From Caballeronia mineralivorans PML1(12) (lineage in GTDB: Bacteria > Pseudomonadota > Gammaproteobacteria > Burkholderiales > Burkholderiaceae): a stretch of DNA of 64,000 bases. Below, one piece after another: positions 52,516-61,580 of this stretch. The translations under genes were made by a program, and so were the position numbers. A model generated the notes under the pieces. That model was not told the origin of the DNA and made no database searches. It worked only from the letters and a program-made list of their open reading frames with translations. Each line of letters opens with the position of its first letter. Position 1 is the first letter of the stretch. The DNA lies in NCBI RefSeq assembly GCF_001028175.1, contig NZ_AEJF01000116.1, positions 86,314-150,313 on the forward strand, read 5' to 3'.

Positions 52516-53916
52516 TTATCCCGCAGCCCGAGCCGGCACATTCGACAACAACGGCCCAAGCCCTTCGGCATAAGTCAGGTGCGAAATCACCGCGTCGCGA
52601 AGCTTTTGATAGGACAGCCCTCCCAATATCGCCGTCTGCATCGCGGCCATCACCTCGCCCGCTTCGGCGCCAATCATCGTGAAGCCCACAATGCGGTCAT
52701 CATTTGCGCCGACGAGTACCTTCATGAATCCCTGCGTCTCGTCGGTCGCAAGGGTTCGCAGCACAGTAGTCATAGGCAGCTTCGCGACACGAACCGCGAT
52801 GCCCTTATGCTGCGCTTCGCGTTCGCTCAGACCCACATGAGCTAACGGCGGTTCGGTGAACATCGTGTACGGAATCAACCGGTCCGTCGTCCTGCGGTCT
52901 CCGCCGGCCATGTTGTCCCGCACGATCCTGAAGTCGTCGACCGACACGTGGGTGAACTGCGGACTGCCCGCGGCTTCGCCTATCGCCCAGACGCCAGGCG
53001 CGGCCGCTTGCAGCCGCTCGTTCACACGAATATATCCGCGTTCATTCAACTCAATACCGGCAGCTTCCAAACCGATGTCAGCCGTATTCGGAACCCGCCC
53101 CACCGCGACGAGAAGGTCGCTGCCTTCGATCGCCTTTTCACCAGAATCCGTGCGCAGCACAACCCGGACACCGGATCCGGATTGGCCTTCCACCTTCACC
53201 GTTTCGGCGCTCAAGATAACGTCAATTTCTTCTCCACGCAGAATGCCAAGCATCTCTTCGGCAACGTCATTGTCTTCACGCATCATCAGTCGTTCGCCGT
53301 GTTCGACAATTGTCACGCGGCTGCCGAAGCGGCGATAGGCCTGCGCCATCTCGATGCCGATGTACCCCCCGCCCAGCACGACCAAATGTGCCGGCACGTA
53401 GCCCAACTCCAGAGCTCCGATGTGAGTCAACGGCTCAGCGGCGCGCAGCCCCGGGATATCGGGAATGGCCGCGTGCGTTCCGACATTGACCACAACCTGA
53501 TCGCCGCTAACCATACGCTTCCCGCCGTCGTTGCGCTCAACTTCGATCGTCTTGGGTCCGACAAACTTGCCGCTGCCCATGATCAGTTCTGCGCCGCTCG
53601 CCGCATAGGCGTTAAGGTGAGCCGTGACCTCGCGCTCGACCATGTCGCGCTTGCGCTCGCGAACCTTTGCCATATCGACGGTGACAGGACCCGTGAGCGC
53701 ACCGAAATCCGCAGCATGTCGCGTCACATGCGCCACACGTGCGCTCCAGATTTCGTTCTTGCTGGGAAGGCAAGCAACGGCTGGGCATGAGCCCCCCACC
53801 CACTGTCGTTCCACGACGGCCACACGCTGGCCCAACCGCCCGAGGTGCCATGCGAGAAGTTTGCCGCCCTGGCCGCTACCAAGAATCACTGTATTGAAAT
53901 GTTCAACATGAGACAT
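52516..53916 (-). CDS. Pyridine nucleotide-disulfide oxidoreductase (mercuric-reductase-like)
   Basis: The 466-residue flavoprotein has FAD-binding TVILGSGQGGKLLAW, a redox-active CxxxxC pair (C44 and C49 in GGSCPAVACLPSK), NAD-binding VVLGGGYIGIEMAQ, and the C-terminal dimer domain. The usual spacing Cys-x4-Cys is kept but the residues between are Pro-Ala-Val-Ala. There is no MerR, heavy-metal domain or C-terminal cysteine pair, so mercury is unlikely as the substrate. GGAG sits seven bases before ATG 53916. Function is unknown. Confidence 0.85.
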   Translation of the reverse strand: MSHVEHFNTVILGSGQGGKLLAWHLGRLGQRVAVVERQWVGGSCPAVACLPSKNEIWSARVAHVTRHAADFGALTGPVTVDMAKVRERKRDMVEREVTAHLNAYAASGAELIMGSGKFVGPKTIEVERNDGGKRMVSGDQVVVNVGTHAAIPDIPGLRAAEPLTHIGALELGYVPAHLVVLGGGYIGIEMAQAYRRFGSRVTIVEHGERLMMREDNDVAEEMLGILRGEEIDVILSAETVKVEGQSGSGVRVVLRTDSGEKAIEGSDLLVAVGRVPNTADIGLEAAGIELNERGYIRVNERLQAAAPGVWAIGEAAGSPQFTHVSVDDFRIVRDNMAGGDRRTTDRLIPYTMFTEPPLAHVGLSEREAQHKGIAVRVAKLPMTTVLRTLATDETQGFMKVLVGANDDRIVGFTMIGAEAGEVMAAMQTAILGGLSYQKLRDAVISHLTYAEGLGPLLSNVPARAAG

Positions 53917-54066
53917 GACATGCTCCAATCGGGTAAAGGTTTAGTGAGTCCAGCACGGCCGTCGTTCATCGCGTGACAGATCCCGTGGCAGTGAAGGTGA
54001 CGACACCTCCATGCTCCGCACGAGCGTGTAACTACCGTATGGCCTACACGCTCCGCGATATTTCTG

Positions 54067-54606
54067 TTACTTGACCGGCGGGAAATCGACGTCGGTATCG
54101 TTGATACGGTTGAACGTATTGGTGAAGATCGTCATGGCGACGGCCAACGAAATCTCAGCCAGTTGCGTCTCGGTATAGCCGGCAGCGCGAATGGCGGCGA
54201 ATTCGTTCTCGCTGATCGTGCCGCTCGTCTTCTGCAAATTCAGCACGAAGTGCACGAGCGCGTCGCGCTTGGCATCGCCGGTGGCCTGCCCGGCGCGAAT
54301 CTGCTTGAGCGCCTCCGTCGACAGGCCTGTCATCTTGCCCAGCATCACGTGTGCAGCTACGCAGTAGTCGCAGCCGGTCTGTCCGCTGACCAGCAGCTTG
54401 ATGGTTTCCAGATCCTGTTTGCTCAGGCTTCCAGATGCCAGTACGCCTTCCGCAGTCAGCACGGCGGAGAGAGTCTCCGGGGCCACGTGACCGACAGCAG
54501 CGAAGAGGTTAGGCACGGCGCCGCCAGCGATCTTCTTGACCTGGGCGTAGACCTCAGCGGTGGCGCCGGTGGCGGTGGCAATAGCGGGGATAGTGATGCG
54601 GCTCAT
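54067..54606 (-). CDS. Carboxymuconolactone decarboxylase-family protein (AhpD-like)
   Basis: The 179-residue protein has the AhpD/CMD motif CDYCVAAH (C79, C82, H86), in a helical fold. Such proteins act as peroxidase-linked thiol redox factors or as decarboxylases. The CxxC-x3-H points to the redox type. The gene is divergent from an AraC regulator at 54921 and upstream of the flavoprotein gene on the same strand, so a reductase/peroxidase pair is possible. Confidence 0.88.
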   Translation of the reverse strand: MSRITIPAIATATGATAEVYAQVKKIAGGAVPNLFAAVGHVAPETLSAVLTAEGVLASGSLSKQDLETIKLLVSGQTGCDYCVAAHVMLGKMTGLSTEALKQIRAGQATGDAKRDALVHFVLNLQKTSGTISENEFAAIRAAGYTETQLAEISLAVAMTIFTNTFNRINDTDVDFPPVK

Positions 54607-54920
54607 GGTGGAACTCCTTCAGTGGTGGTGGTTAAGAGCCTCCACTTTAAGTTCCATGAATGATATTTTCGATACGAGATATTGTCATTTTTATGCTTAA
54701 AAGTATCAAATAATCCGCTAAAACACCTCCCCTCGCCGACACGCTTCAACGATGATCCCGAACGGTGTGACGGGTCCGTCGTGCAGCGCTGCACGAAGCT
54801 ACCAATGGGAGCCTCGCATTAAACAAGTAGAATCCGACGTCATTGTTTGCGTCAACGCTCCACTTGGCATGCCTTGGTACCTATTCCCGAACGACGCGAA
54901 AACATGCTCACCCGGTTCAC
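54607..54920. promoter_or_regulatory. Divergent promoter region between the AhpD-like and AraC genes
   Basis: About 315 bases. The part at 54640-54715 is AT-rich and has two similar GATATT/GATATTG elements (54661 and 54681) that could be a regulator site. I see no gene. Confidence 0.45.
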
Positions 54921-55880
54921 ATGGATCTGCTAAGTCGACTGCTTTCACTGATACCCGTCACGGGGCGGCTGGAGTTGCGCTGTCTTTTCGGCGCGCCGTG
55001 GAAAATCGATCAGGCTGTCTCTGGCGTGCGAGAAATCCCATACCACGTTCTGTTGTCCGGCCATGCCGTTCTCGAAGACGAGAACGGCCCGCCCGAACGG
55101 TTGACGGCGGGCGACATCATTCTGTTTCCAGCGGGCAACGCCCATCTTATTCATGACGGTAGCGGGGAAACAGCGGGGCCGGAAACCAAGAGTCGGAAGG
55201 CGTCGCTGATCGTCTTTGAGAACGACGGGACGGGCGAAAAAGCTGACTTCCTATGCGGACGGTTTCTGCTCGGTGCAGTTCCAGACAGGCTGTTGCGCGA
55301 CCACCTGCCAGGCCGCCTGGTTGTGCATAGCGCATTGCCCGAACCAGGTGACGACGTCGAGGGTTCGGCACAATCCATTGTCCGCACCCGCCTGAAGCAA
55401 CTGATCGAACTGATGCGTGAAGAAGCCAACGATCCCGGCCCTGGTAGCGAGATGTTCGTCAATCACCTGTCGGCGGCGCTGTTCGCACTGACGTTGCGTT
55501 TCGCAACTGAAGGTACCCAGCCGCCGCATGGTTTGCTCGCGCTCTCGAGACGGCCTCGTTTGCAACCTGCGATATCCGCGATGTTCGAGACACCGGGTGA
55601 GCCTTGGACGCTGGATCAGTTATCCGAGCTCTGCAATATGTCCCGAGCGACATTCATACGTCAGTTTCAGGAGGCCATCGGCCGCTCGGCTTCCGATGTC
55701 CTGACCGAGGTTCGAATGACCATCGCGGGCCGAATGCTGTTGCGTACCGCCACGCCGGTCGCCGAGATCGGTGAGGCGGTGGGCTATCAATCGAATGCGG
55801 CGTTTCAACGCGTCTTCAAGCGTCATATTGGTGTTTCGCCGGCGCGTTGGCGCTCGTCCGGCGGAAATCTCCAAGCATGA
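54921..55880 (+). CDS. AraC-family regulator with cupin_6 domain
   Basis: The 319-residue protein has an N-terminal cupin (about 1-165; HVLLSGHAVLEDENGPPERL) and a C-terminal AraC HTH pair (about 220-315; WTLDQLSELCNMSRATFIRQF and IGEAVGYQSNAAFQRVFKRHIG). The start at 54921 gives a normal N-terminus; the longer in-frame reading to 54843 is untypical. It is divergent from the AhpD-like gene, which is the likely target. Cupin_6 AraC regulators often respond to aldehydes or oxidative compounds. Confidence 0.89.
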   Translation: MDLLSRLLSLIPVTGRLELRCLFGAPWKIDQAVSGVREIPYHVLLSGHAVLEDENGPPERLTAGDIILFPAGNAHLIHDGSGETAGPETKSRKASLIVFENDGTGEKADFLCGRFLLGAVPDRLLRDHLPGRLVVHSALPEPGDDVEGSAQSIVRTRLKQLIELMREEANDPGPGSEMFVNHLSAALFALTLRFATEGTQPPHGLLALSRRPRLQPAISAMFETPGEPWTLDQLSELCNMSRATFIRQFQEAIGRSASDVLTEVRMTIAGRMLLRTATPVAEIGEAVGYQSNAAFQRVFKRHIGVSPARWRSSGGNLQA

Positions 55881-56412
55881 CGGCGTGGCATCGCGCAGCG
55901 TAGCTGCAGCAGCCGTAGCAGCAGGTCGATGTTTCCGCGGCGGCACCGGCTTTCTCATGATGGCAACACTCTCGATGGCGGCCGGCCGCATCGTTTGGCC
56001 GCTTTCATATTGCTGCGCGCTTGGAAAGACCTTTTCAACAAAGATGCTGGCCCGCAGGAGAAGCGCTGGATTCGTTCGTTCCAGCAAACATAGCCGGCGC
56101 CGCCATCGGCTCGCCCTTCGCCTGACACGTTCAAGCCGATACCACCTTTGGTTTAGTTTGTCCCTTGGGGGCGTCTTAGGCGTTGCTGGAATCAAAGCGA
56201 TGGCTCGTTCGCCGATATCTGGCGCCGCCTCAGGTGGCCGACCTATATGTGCTGCTCCGTTCGGGCGACGGATAGCGTACGAGACAAATGGGACTCGAAC
56301 AGGGTACATCCTACTGCTAGCGATGCCTCTTCGCATGTACCGTAATCGGGCAGAGGTGCGCGCACGCTGCACGCAATAGATGCTGCGGCGCGAAGAAGAC
56401 AGGAGACGCGAC
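55881..56412. other. Intergenic region without a supported gene
   Basis: About 530 bases between two AraC regulator genes on the same strand. Long frames on both strands overlap each other and have strongly biased composition, so they look like shadows of high-GC sequence. It should hold the promoter of the next gene. Confidence 0.35.
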
Positions 56413-57390
56413 GTGCAGAATCCCTCGACCGAATGGTCAACCAGCGATGTTCCCTTAGGGGACCGCACAGATGCCTGGGAATCGGTGCTCAGTACGAGCT
56501 ACCGAGAGTGGCAGGTTCCTCATCGCCTTCCAGCGACGTTCTATGCTCATGTGAAACAGCACGATTTCGCTGGCGCCGGGATTGTCGAAACGGTATGCGA
56601 CCCGTGCACGGGGCGGCGCACGCGCGGACATGTTCGCCACGATGATGAGCTCTATGTCGGTGTTCAGCTCACGACTGGTGGCCGTGAGCGGTTCAAGATT
56701 GGCGACTCGGGGGTGGAAGTCGCATCTGGCGATGTCGTGGTCTGGACGACTGATCAGGTGGTCGAGTTTGAGGTTCTCGAGCGCCTGCATAAGGTGACGT
56801 TGATGATTCCATGGTCGGTTGTGCGAGAACAGCTACCCGAACGCAAACTGCTTCCGACCGGAGGCAAAATCGAAAGCCGCACGGGCGTTGGCTCGTTGCT
56901 AGCTGTGCATCTTCTGGCCCTCTCAAACGAAATCGCAACGCTTGAGGAGAGCGTTCAAGGGTCCGTCAGTCGGTCCACGCTTGAATTACTGGGTATCGCG
57001 CTATCAGGCCAGCAACCGTCCGCGGCGTTCGATGCCAGTGCGGCTATGCTCAGACGTGTGCAGGACTTCATCCTCCGACACTTGCACGAAGACGACCTGA
57101 GCCCGACCCGCATTGCTGAGGCAAATCACATTTCGCTGCGTTACCTGCACATGCTGTTTCAACGCAGCGACATGACTGTTTCCGGATGGATTCTGGACAG
57201 GCGATTGCACGCCTGCAAACAGGCGCTGACGGACCCGGCCTACAACCGGCAGCGTATCTCCGAGATTGCGTTTCGCTGGGGATTCAATTCGCCCAGCCAC
57301 TTCTGCCGGGCGTTCAAGGAGAAGTACGGAGCCTCTCCGGGCGACGTACGCAAGACTGTGGACGTTGGTCCTGCGGATGAACTGGTGTGA
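56413..57390 (+). CDS. AraC-family regulator (FeaR-like)
   Basis: The 325-residue regulator has an N-terminal AraC_binding_2 domain (about 1-190; HVRHDDELYVGVQLTTGGRE) and a C-terminal HTH pair (LSPTRIAEANHISLRYLHMLF and ISEIAFRWGFNSPSHFCRAFKEKYG). The architecture is that of FeaR, which responds to aldehydes from amine oxidation. I use GTG 56413 because AGGAG lies seven bases before it. It converges on the SDR gene of the cupin cluster, so it may regulate that cluster. Confidence 0.88.
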   Translation: MQNPSTEWSTSDVPLGDRTDAWESVLSTSYREWQVPHRLPATFYAHVKQHDFAGAGIVETVCDPCTGRRTRGHVRHDDELYVGVQLTTGGRERFKIGDSGVEVASGDVVVWTTDQVVEFEVLERLHKVTLMIPWSVVREQLPERKLLPTGGKIESRTGVGSLLAVHLLALSNEIATLEESVQGSVSRSTLELLGIALSGQQPSAAFDASAAMLRRVQDFILRHLHEDDLSPTRIAEANHISLRYLHMLFQRSDMTVSGWILDRRLHACKQALTDPAYNRQRISEIAFRWGFNSPSHFCRAFKEKYGASPGDVRKTVDVGPADELV

Positions 57391-57589
57391 CAAAGAAGAC
57401 AGGAGCTAGCCTGTCCGGATTGATGCCGAGACTGCTCATCCGGACATGCTCATTTTCCAACTCTGCAACTGCCACGGCTATGTGGCCGTACCCGTCACCG
57501 TGCGTATACGCCGGCTCCCGACCTTTATTCCACGTCAGTTCAACGTCGAAATCGTTCTCTTGGTTGCGAAGATAGACTAGTGGAGTCAG

Positions 57590-58387
57590 TTAGACCGAAA
57601 AGCGACAGAGCGTTTCACCGCCGTCGATGCGGATGAGGTCGCCGTGGATGTAGCTCGACTCGTCGGACCCCAGGAATATCGCGAGATTCGCGATGTCTTC
57701 CACTTCGCCCCAGCGCTTCAGAGGGATTGCCTCCGTAAAAATCTTGTCGAAGTCCTTGTTGTCGAACAGAGCACGGGTCAGCGACGTCTTCGCGTACGTC
57801 GGGCAGATGCCGTTCACCCGGATCTTGTCGCGCCCGTACTCGATTGCCAAACAGCGGGTGAGATTCGCTGCCGCTCCCTTCGATATGTTGTAGACGGACT
57901 GATTCGGATGACCTTGGAGACCCGCCGTCGAGACGATGTTGATGATGTTTCCGCCTCGCCCCTGCTCCAGAAACACTTTGATGGCTTCCTGGCATCCGAA
58001 CCATGTTCCTCGGACATTGACGTCGAAGCACGCATCGAGGTCTTCGACCCCGAACTCGTGCGCAAGCTTACCTGCGCGATAGATGCCAGCGTTGTTCACC
58101 ATCACGTCAAGGCCACCAAACAGCCTGACGGTTTCTTTGACAAGATGGGCAACCTCGTCCTGCTTGGTGACATTGCACGCGACGTACTGAGCCTTACCGC
58201 CAGCCTCGTTAATCGCAGCCACCGTCGTCAACTGCGGATCGCCTTCAAAGCCGCCCTGATTCGCCGCCTCGTGGATGTCGCTGACCACCACGCTTGCTCC
58301 TTCAGCGGCATATGCCGTCGCGATGCCACGTCCAAAACCGGAACTAGCGCCAGTGACGATAGCAACCTTACCTTTGAGTCTGTCCAT
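57590..58387 (-). CDS. Short-chain dehydrogenase/reductase (cluster member)
   Basis: The 265-residue SDR has TGASSGFG, NNAGIYRAG and the Ser-Tyr-Lys set (STAGLQGHPNQSVYNISKG). GGAGG precedes ATG 58387. It is the last gene of a four-gene co-oriented set with a SnoaL-like protein, a Dke1-like cupin and D-lactate dehydrogenase. It may reduce or oxidise a ketone in the same pathway. The ligand is unknown. Confidence 0.87.
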   Translation of the reverse strand: MDRLKGKVAIVTGASSGFGRGIATAYAAEGASVVVSDIHEAANQGGFEGDPQLTTVAAINEAGGKAQYVACNVTKQDEVAHLVKETVRLFGGLDVMVNNAGIYRAGKLAHEFGVEDLDACFDVNVRGTWFGCQEAIKVFLEQGRGGNIINIVSTAGLQGHPNQSVYNISKGAAANLTRCLAIEYGRDKIRVNGICPTYAKTSLTRALFDNKDFDKIFTEAIPLKRWGEVEDIANLAIFLGSDESSYIHGDLIRIDGGETLCRFSV

Positions 58388-58532
58388 AAATCCTCCTAAC
58401 ATGGGTCAGCAACGCAGGAAGCGAAAGCTGACCTAAAATTTAGTTAATAGGTTCGTCGATTTACGTAGTAGTACATATAAAACTATTGTTCGATTCACAA
58501 TTGCGCGTTGCGATGACAATCACAGTGGCCGA

Positions 58533-58889
58533 TTAGGCCGAAAAAGAAGTGAACGTCTGAACCGCAATTTTCCCGTCTTTGACGACCAGCGTGTCTGTCG
58601 CCAGAGTAACCCACGGCTTCGCTTCCCACGCGAGATATGCCACGTCGCGCACCGTGCTCATGCTTGTAATCTTGAACGCCGGCCAGAACGCTGGGTCGGC
58701 ACCGTCCAGGAATGCCTTGAAGAAGCCCGTTATCTCCTCGCGGCCACGGAACGTCTTGTTTGGCGTAACGAGGGCGGATCTGTCGTCGTAATCCTTGAGG
58801 ATCTCCTCAACGCCGTGAGCAAACGCGCCGAGGTGGTGGTCGAGGACCTGCTTGGTTGCTGCTTCTGCCTGCTCAGTGGAATTTGACAT
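58533..58889 (-). CDS. SnoaL/NTF2-like small protein
   Basis: The 118-residue protein has the cone-like NTF2 fold pattern (LDHHLGAFAHGVEEILKDY, ITGFFKAFLDGADP, VVKDGKIAVQTF). SnoaL relatives are cyclases, isomerases or binding proteins for small ketones. It lies between the SDR and the cupin genes (gaps of 145 and 77 bases). Function here is unknown. Confidence 0.78.
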   Translation of the reverse strand: MSNSTEQAEAATKQVLDHHLGAFAHGVEEILKDYDDRSALVTPNKTFRGREEITGFFKAFLDGADPAFWPAFKITSMSTVRDVAYLAWEAKPWVTLATDTLVVKDGKIAVQTFTSFSA

Positions 58890-58966
58890 GGTGAGAGTCC
58901 ATCAACGGTGAGGTTGGTGACCGGCAATGGTGGCCATCCCCGGCGCATGGCGAAGCGTTCGCCTGC

Positions 58967-59401
58967 TCAGGCGTATGCGCGCTGCGCTTCGTCCCAGGTC
59001 ACTACCATGATGGGAGTGCCGTCCTCCTTGATGAAAGCGAGCGGTCCCAGGAATGTCATGTAGAACTCGCTATCGACCGGGAACGCGGTCTTGTCGTGTC
59101 GGGCATTTGCAGACTCGTATCCGTATGCTGGCGCTACGACTGTGTCGCCACCGTGCTCACTGCCACCACGGACGTCCATACGGCCTTTGGTCAGCAGGTA
59201 TTCACCTGGCCCAACGTGGAAGTGCGCGTTGAAGGACGAGCCCGCCGGACAGTCAAAAATCGCAGTCCATGCGCCCATCTCGGGAGAGGCGTGCAGCATC
59301 TTCCAGCGAATGCCGCCATGAGAGAGGGCGTCCGGGAAGGGCTTCCACGGAATGTCGTTAATTTGAACCGCTTCTTCGTGCACCTTTGGTTTGATTTCCA
59401 T
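58967..59401 (-). CDS. Cupin, acetylacetone dioxygenase (Dke1)-like
   Basis: The 144-residue single-domain cupin closely resembles Dke1, the Fe(II) acetylacetone dioxygenase of Acinetobacter johnsonii. Shared features are FDCPAGSSFNAHFHVGPGEY, LTKGRMDVRGG and the EFYMTFLGPLAFI segment. The three metal-binding histidines of Dke1 correspond here to H60, H62 and H102 (Dke1 numbering two higher). Dke1 cleaves a 1,3-diketone to a carboxylate and a 2-oxoaldehyde. The gene lies upstream of the SnoaL and SDR genes and 284 bases downstream of dld on the same strand. Other small cupins share the fold, but the length and these segments fit Dke1 best. Confidence 0.78.
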   Translation of the reverse strand: MEIKPKVHEEAVQINDIPWKPFPDALSHGGIRWKMLHASPEMGAWTAIFDCPAGSSFNAHFHVGPGEYLLTKGRMDVRGGSEHGGDTVVAPAYGYESANARHDKTAFPVDSEFYMTFLGPLAFIKEDGTPIMVVTWDEAQRAYA

Positions 59402-59685
59402 CGTCGTCTCCTGAGATCAGCCGAACCGTGTTGGAGTTCAGCAAGGTTTGTGGGTGAAACAACGATATCGCAGGGACCGGGAGAAAGATTGCACGCTAGC
59501 GCAACCCGAGTTGCCTGCCAGTGCACTCGGAGGGCGCCAGATATGTAGTAGCTAGTTAACGGCTGGCGACTACCACATCGAGGCTTCTTGACAAACCCCG
59601 GCGGCGTCGCAAAACAAGGCGTGTTGAGTTACTTCGCTCTACCAAGGCGGTGTGCTCACAAGGTCTTTGTCATGCGACAGAGAGG
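59402..59685. promoter_or_regulatory. Promoter region upstream of the cupin gene, with shared motif
   Basis: These 284 bases between dld and the cupin gene likely hold a promoter for the cupin genes. They carry ATATGTAGTAG (59541-59551) and TAGTTAA (59553-59559). Both elements recur upstream of the SDR gene as ACGTAGTAG (58463-58471) and TAGTTAA (58441-58447). Confidence 0.5.
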
Positions 59686-61425
59686 CTAGGCCGCCGCTTC
59701 CCGGTACTTCGCGAACTTCGACGTCTGTCCGATCCCCGGGTTAAAGCAGTTGCAAGGATCGAGCTGCTGATAGAACCCGGCGAGCTGGGCCTTCGCGTGG
59801 TACAGATGACCGACGTTGTGTTCCGCTGGATATTCGGCACCGCGGTGGTCCAGCAGCGTCCACATCTTGTGTTCGACTTCGAGGCAGTCGTTGCCCTTCT
59901 TGACGATGTAATCCTGGTGGAACACGTGACATAGGAAGTGGCCGTAGTACAACTTGATGGAGATCGTCTCTCCGATGTCGGGCGGCAACGTCTCGATCCA
60001 GTCGCGATCGTTACGGCGCAGTGCAACGTCGAGCGCAACGATGTTCTCCACCTCCCGGTTATGCACGGCACGATAGCGGACCGCGGCGCCGGCGGTGGCG
60101 AAGCGCTGCAGGAACGCTTTCCTGCCTTCCTCGTCGGTGCATTCGAAATAGCCGCCGGTGGCGCTTTCAAAATAGCTTGATAGGAAGGCACGCGTTTCTT
60201 CGACACTTTCGGCCGTCACCTTCAGCATCAGGTGATGCTCGTACTTGTCACGATACTGTTTCATTCGCGGCGGCAGATGGCTTGGGAACAGCCGGCTTGC
60301 AGCCTGCATGACGCGGTCGGTCAAATGGGAAGGGAAAAACCCGAAGCGATCGAACAGCGCATCGAAACGGCTTTTTAGTCCGAACAACGCGGGCAACCGG
60401 GACGTGCCAAGATAGTTGATTGCGAGGAAGGTATCTTTGCCGTATTCCTCAGCAATGTCGAAGGCGTCGCGATGAAGGTATTCGCCCGAGATAGGCAGGT
60501 GTTTGAAGTCGTGCAGCGCGTGACGGCGGATCTCAGTAAGCTCGTCGGGCCGGTTCGTGCCGATATAGAAAACCTTTGCGTTCTGCTCGATCGGAAATGT
60601 GTCGAGCCGTACCGCGAATACCATCACCTTGCCGGCCGAGCCTGACGCTTCATGGAGGCGCTGTGGATCAGCGTTAAAGCGGGCCGGCGTATCGGCATCG
60701 ACCTGGCGCACGTGGGTCGCGTAGCCATGGTCCGATCCAGCCCCCGCGTCGTGCCGGACATCGGAATCCGAGAATTCGCCACGCTCAAGCCGGCCAAGGA
60801 TGCTGTCCGGTGCTTCGCCGAGTTCGATTCCTAGATGGTTGACGAGACTCAGTCTGCCTGTCGCATCGACCTGCGCGAATGCCGCCATTTCCGTATACGC
60901 CGGGCCGCGCTGCACCAGTGCACCGCCCGAGTTGTTGCAGACACCGCCGAATACCGACGCGCCGATGCAGCTTGAGCCAATCACCGAATGCGGCTCGCGG
61001 TTAAGGGGCTTGAGCATTTTTTCCAGCTGGTCGAGTGTCGCCCCCGGAAGGCAGACTACCTGCTTGCCGTCGTTGATCACGTACACCTTCTTCATGCGGC
61101 TCGTGCTGACGATCACGATGTCGCGATCATAGTCGTTGCCGTCAGGTGTCGAGCCACCCGTGAGGCCCGTGTTCGACGCCTGCGTAATGACAATCACATT
61201 CGCCGTGATGCACGCCTGCAGCACGTTCCATTGTTCGACAATCGTGCCGGGGCGTACCACCGCGAGCGCCTTGCCTGCGCCAAAACGAAAGCCCGTGCGA
61301 TAGCGGCGGGTCGCGCTGTCATCCATCAGGGTGTGCTTCTTGCCGACGATGTTGCGCAGATCTGCAATCAACGTGTGGGCCGCGCTGGCCGGGAGGGTTG
61401 CTAATGGTGCGCGCGCTGCTGACAT
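59686..61425 (-). CDS. dld: D-lactate dehydrogenase, quinone-dependent (Dld)
   Basis: The 579-residue FAD enzyme matches the E. coli Dld type: an N-terminal FAD-binding domain (GTIVEQWNVLQACI, TQASNTGLTGGSTPDGNDYD, SSCIGASVFGGVCNNSGG) and the C-terminal cap and membrane-binding segments. It oxidises D-lactate to pyruvate at the cytoplasmic membrane and passes electrons to quinone. It is divergent from a LysR regulator at 61581. With the Dke1-like cupin downstream and a DJ-1 protein at 63032 it could finish breakdown of a 2-oxoaldehyde. Confidence 0.92.
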   Translation of the reverse strand: MSAARAPLATLPASAAHTLIADLRNIVGKKHTLMDDSATRRYRTGFRFGAGKALAVVRPGTIVEQWNVLQACITANVIVITQASNTGLTGGSTPDGNDYDRDIVIVSTSRMKKVYVINDGKQVVCLPGATLDQLEKMLKPLNREPHSVIGSSCIGASVFGGVCNNSGGALVQRGPAYTEMAAFAQVDATGRLSLVNHLGIELGEAPDSILGRLERGEFSDSDVRHDAGAGSDHGYATHVRQVDADTPARFNADPQRLHEASGSAGKVMVFAVRLDTFPIEQNAKVFYIGTNRPDELTEIRRHALHDFKHLPISGEYLHRDAFDIAEEYGKDTFLAINYLGTSRLPALFGLKSRFDALFDRFGFFPSHLTDRVMQAASRLFPSHLPPRMKQYRDKYEHHLMLKVTAESVEETRAFLSSYFESATGGYFECTDEEGRKAFLQRFATAGAAVRYRAVHNREVENIVALDVALRRNDRDWIETLPPDIGETISIKLYYGHFLCHVFHQDYIVKKGNDCLEVEHKMWTLLDHRGAEYPAEHNVGHLYHAKAQLAGFYQQLDPCNCFNPGIGQTSKFAKYREAAA

Positions 61426-61580
61426 CGGATTCTCCTTAGGAAACGTTGAGCGTGACGCGCGTCGACTTCATCCAGTTATTTCGGGTGAGGCCTGTGAGCG
61501 CTTCAGGCTGACGCAAAGGTTAAAATCAGGCCGGTCATTAGTCCAATATCTCGAAGTCACTTTTTGGAGACGAAAAAGAT

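Noticed and set aside
56280..56360. tRNA-like 3' half on the minus strand (GTTCGAGTCC element)
   Set aside because: The T-stem does not pair, no acceptor stem or anticodon arm could be matched, and no CCA-like end is present.
55620..56468. Long minus-strand frame of about 280 codons overlapping two AraC genes
   Set aside because: It overlaps the 3' half of a certain AraC gene and has a strongly biased Arg/Ala/Ser composition with no family pattern, as expected for a shadow frame in high-GC DNA.
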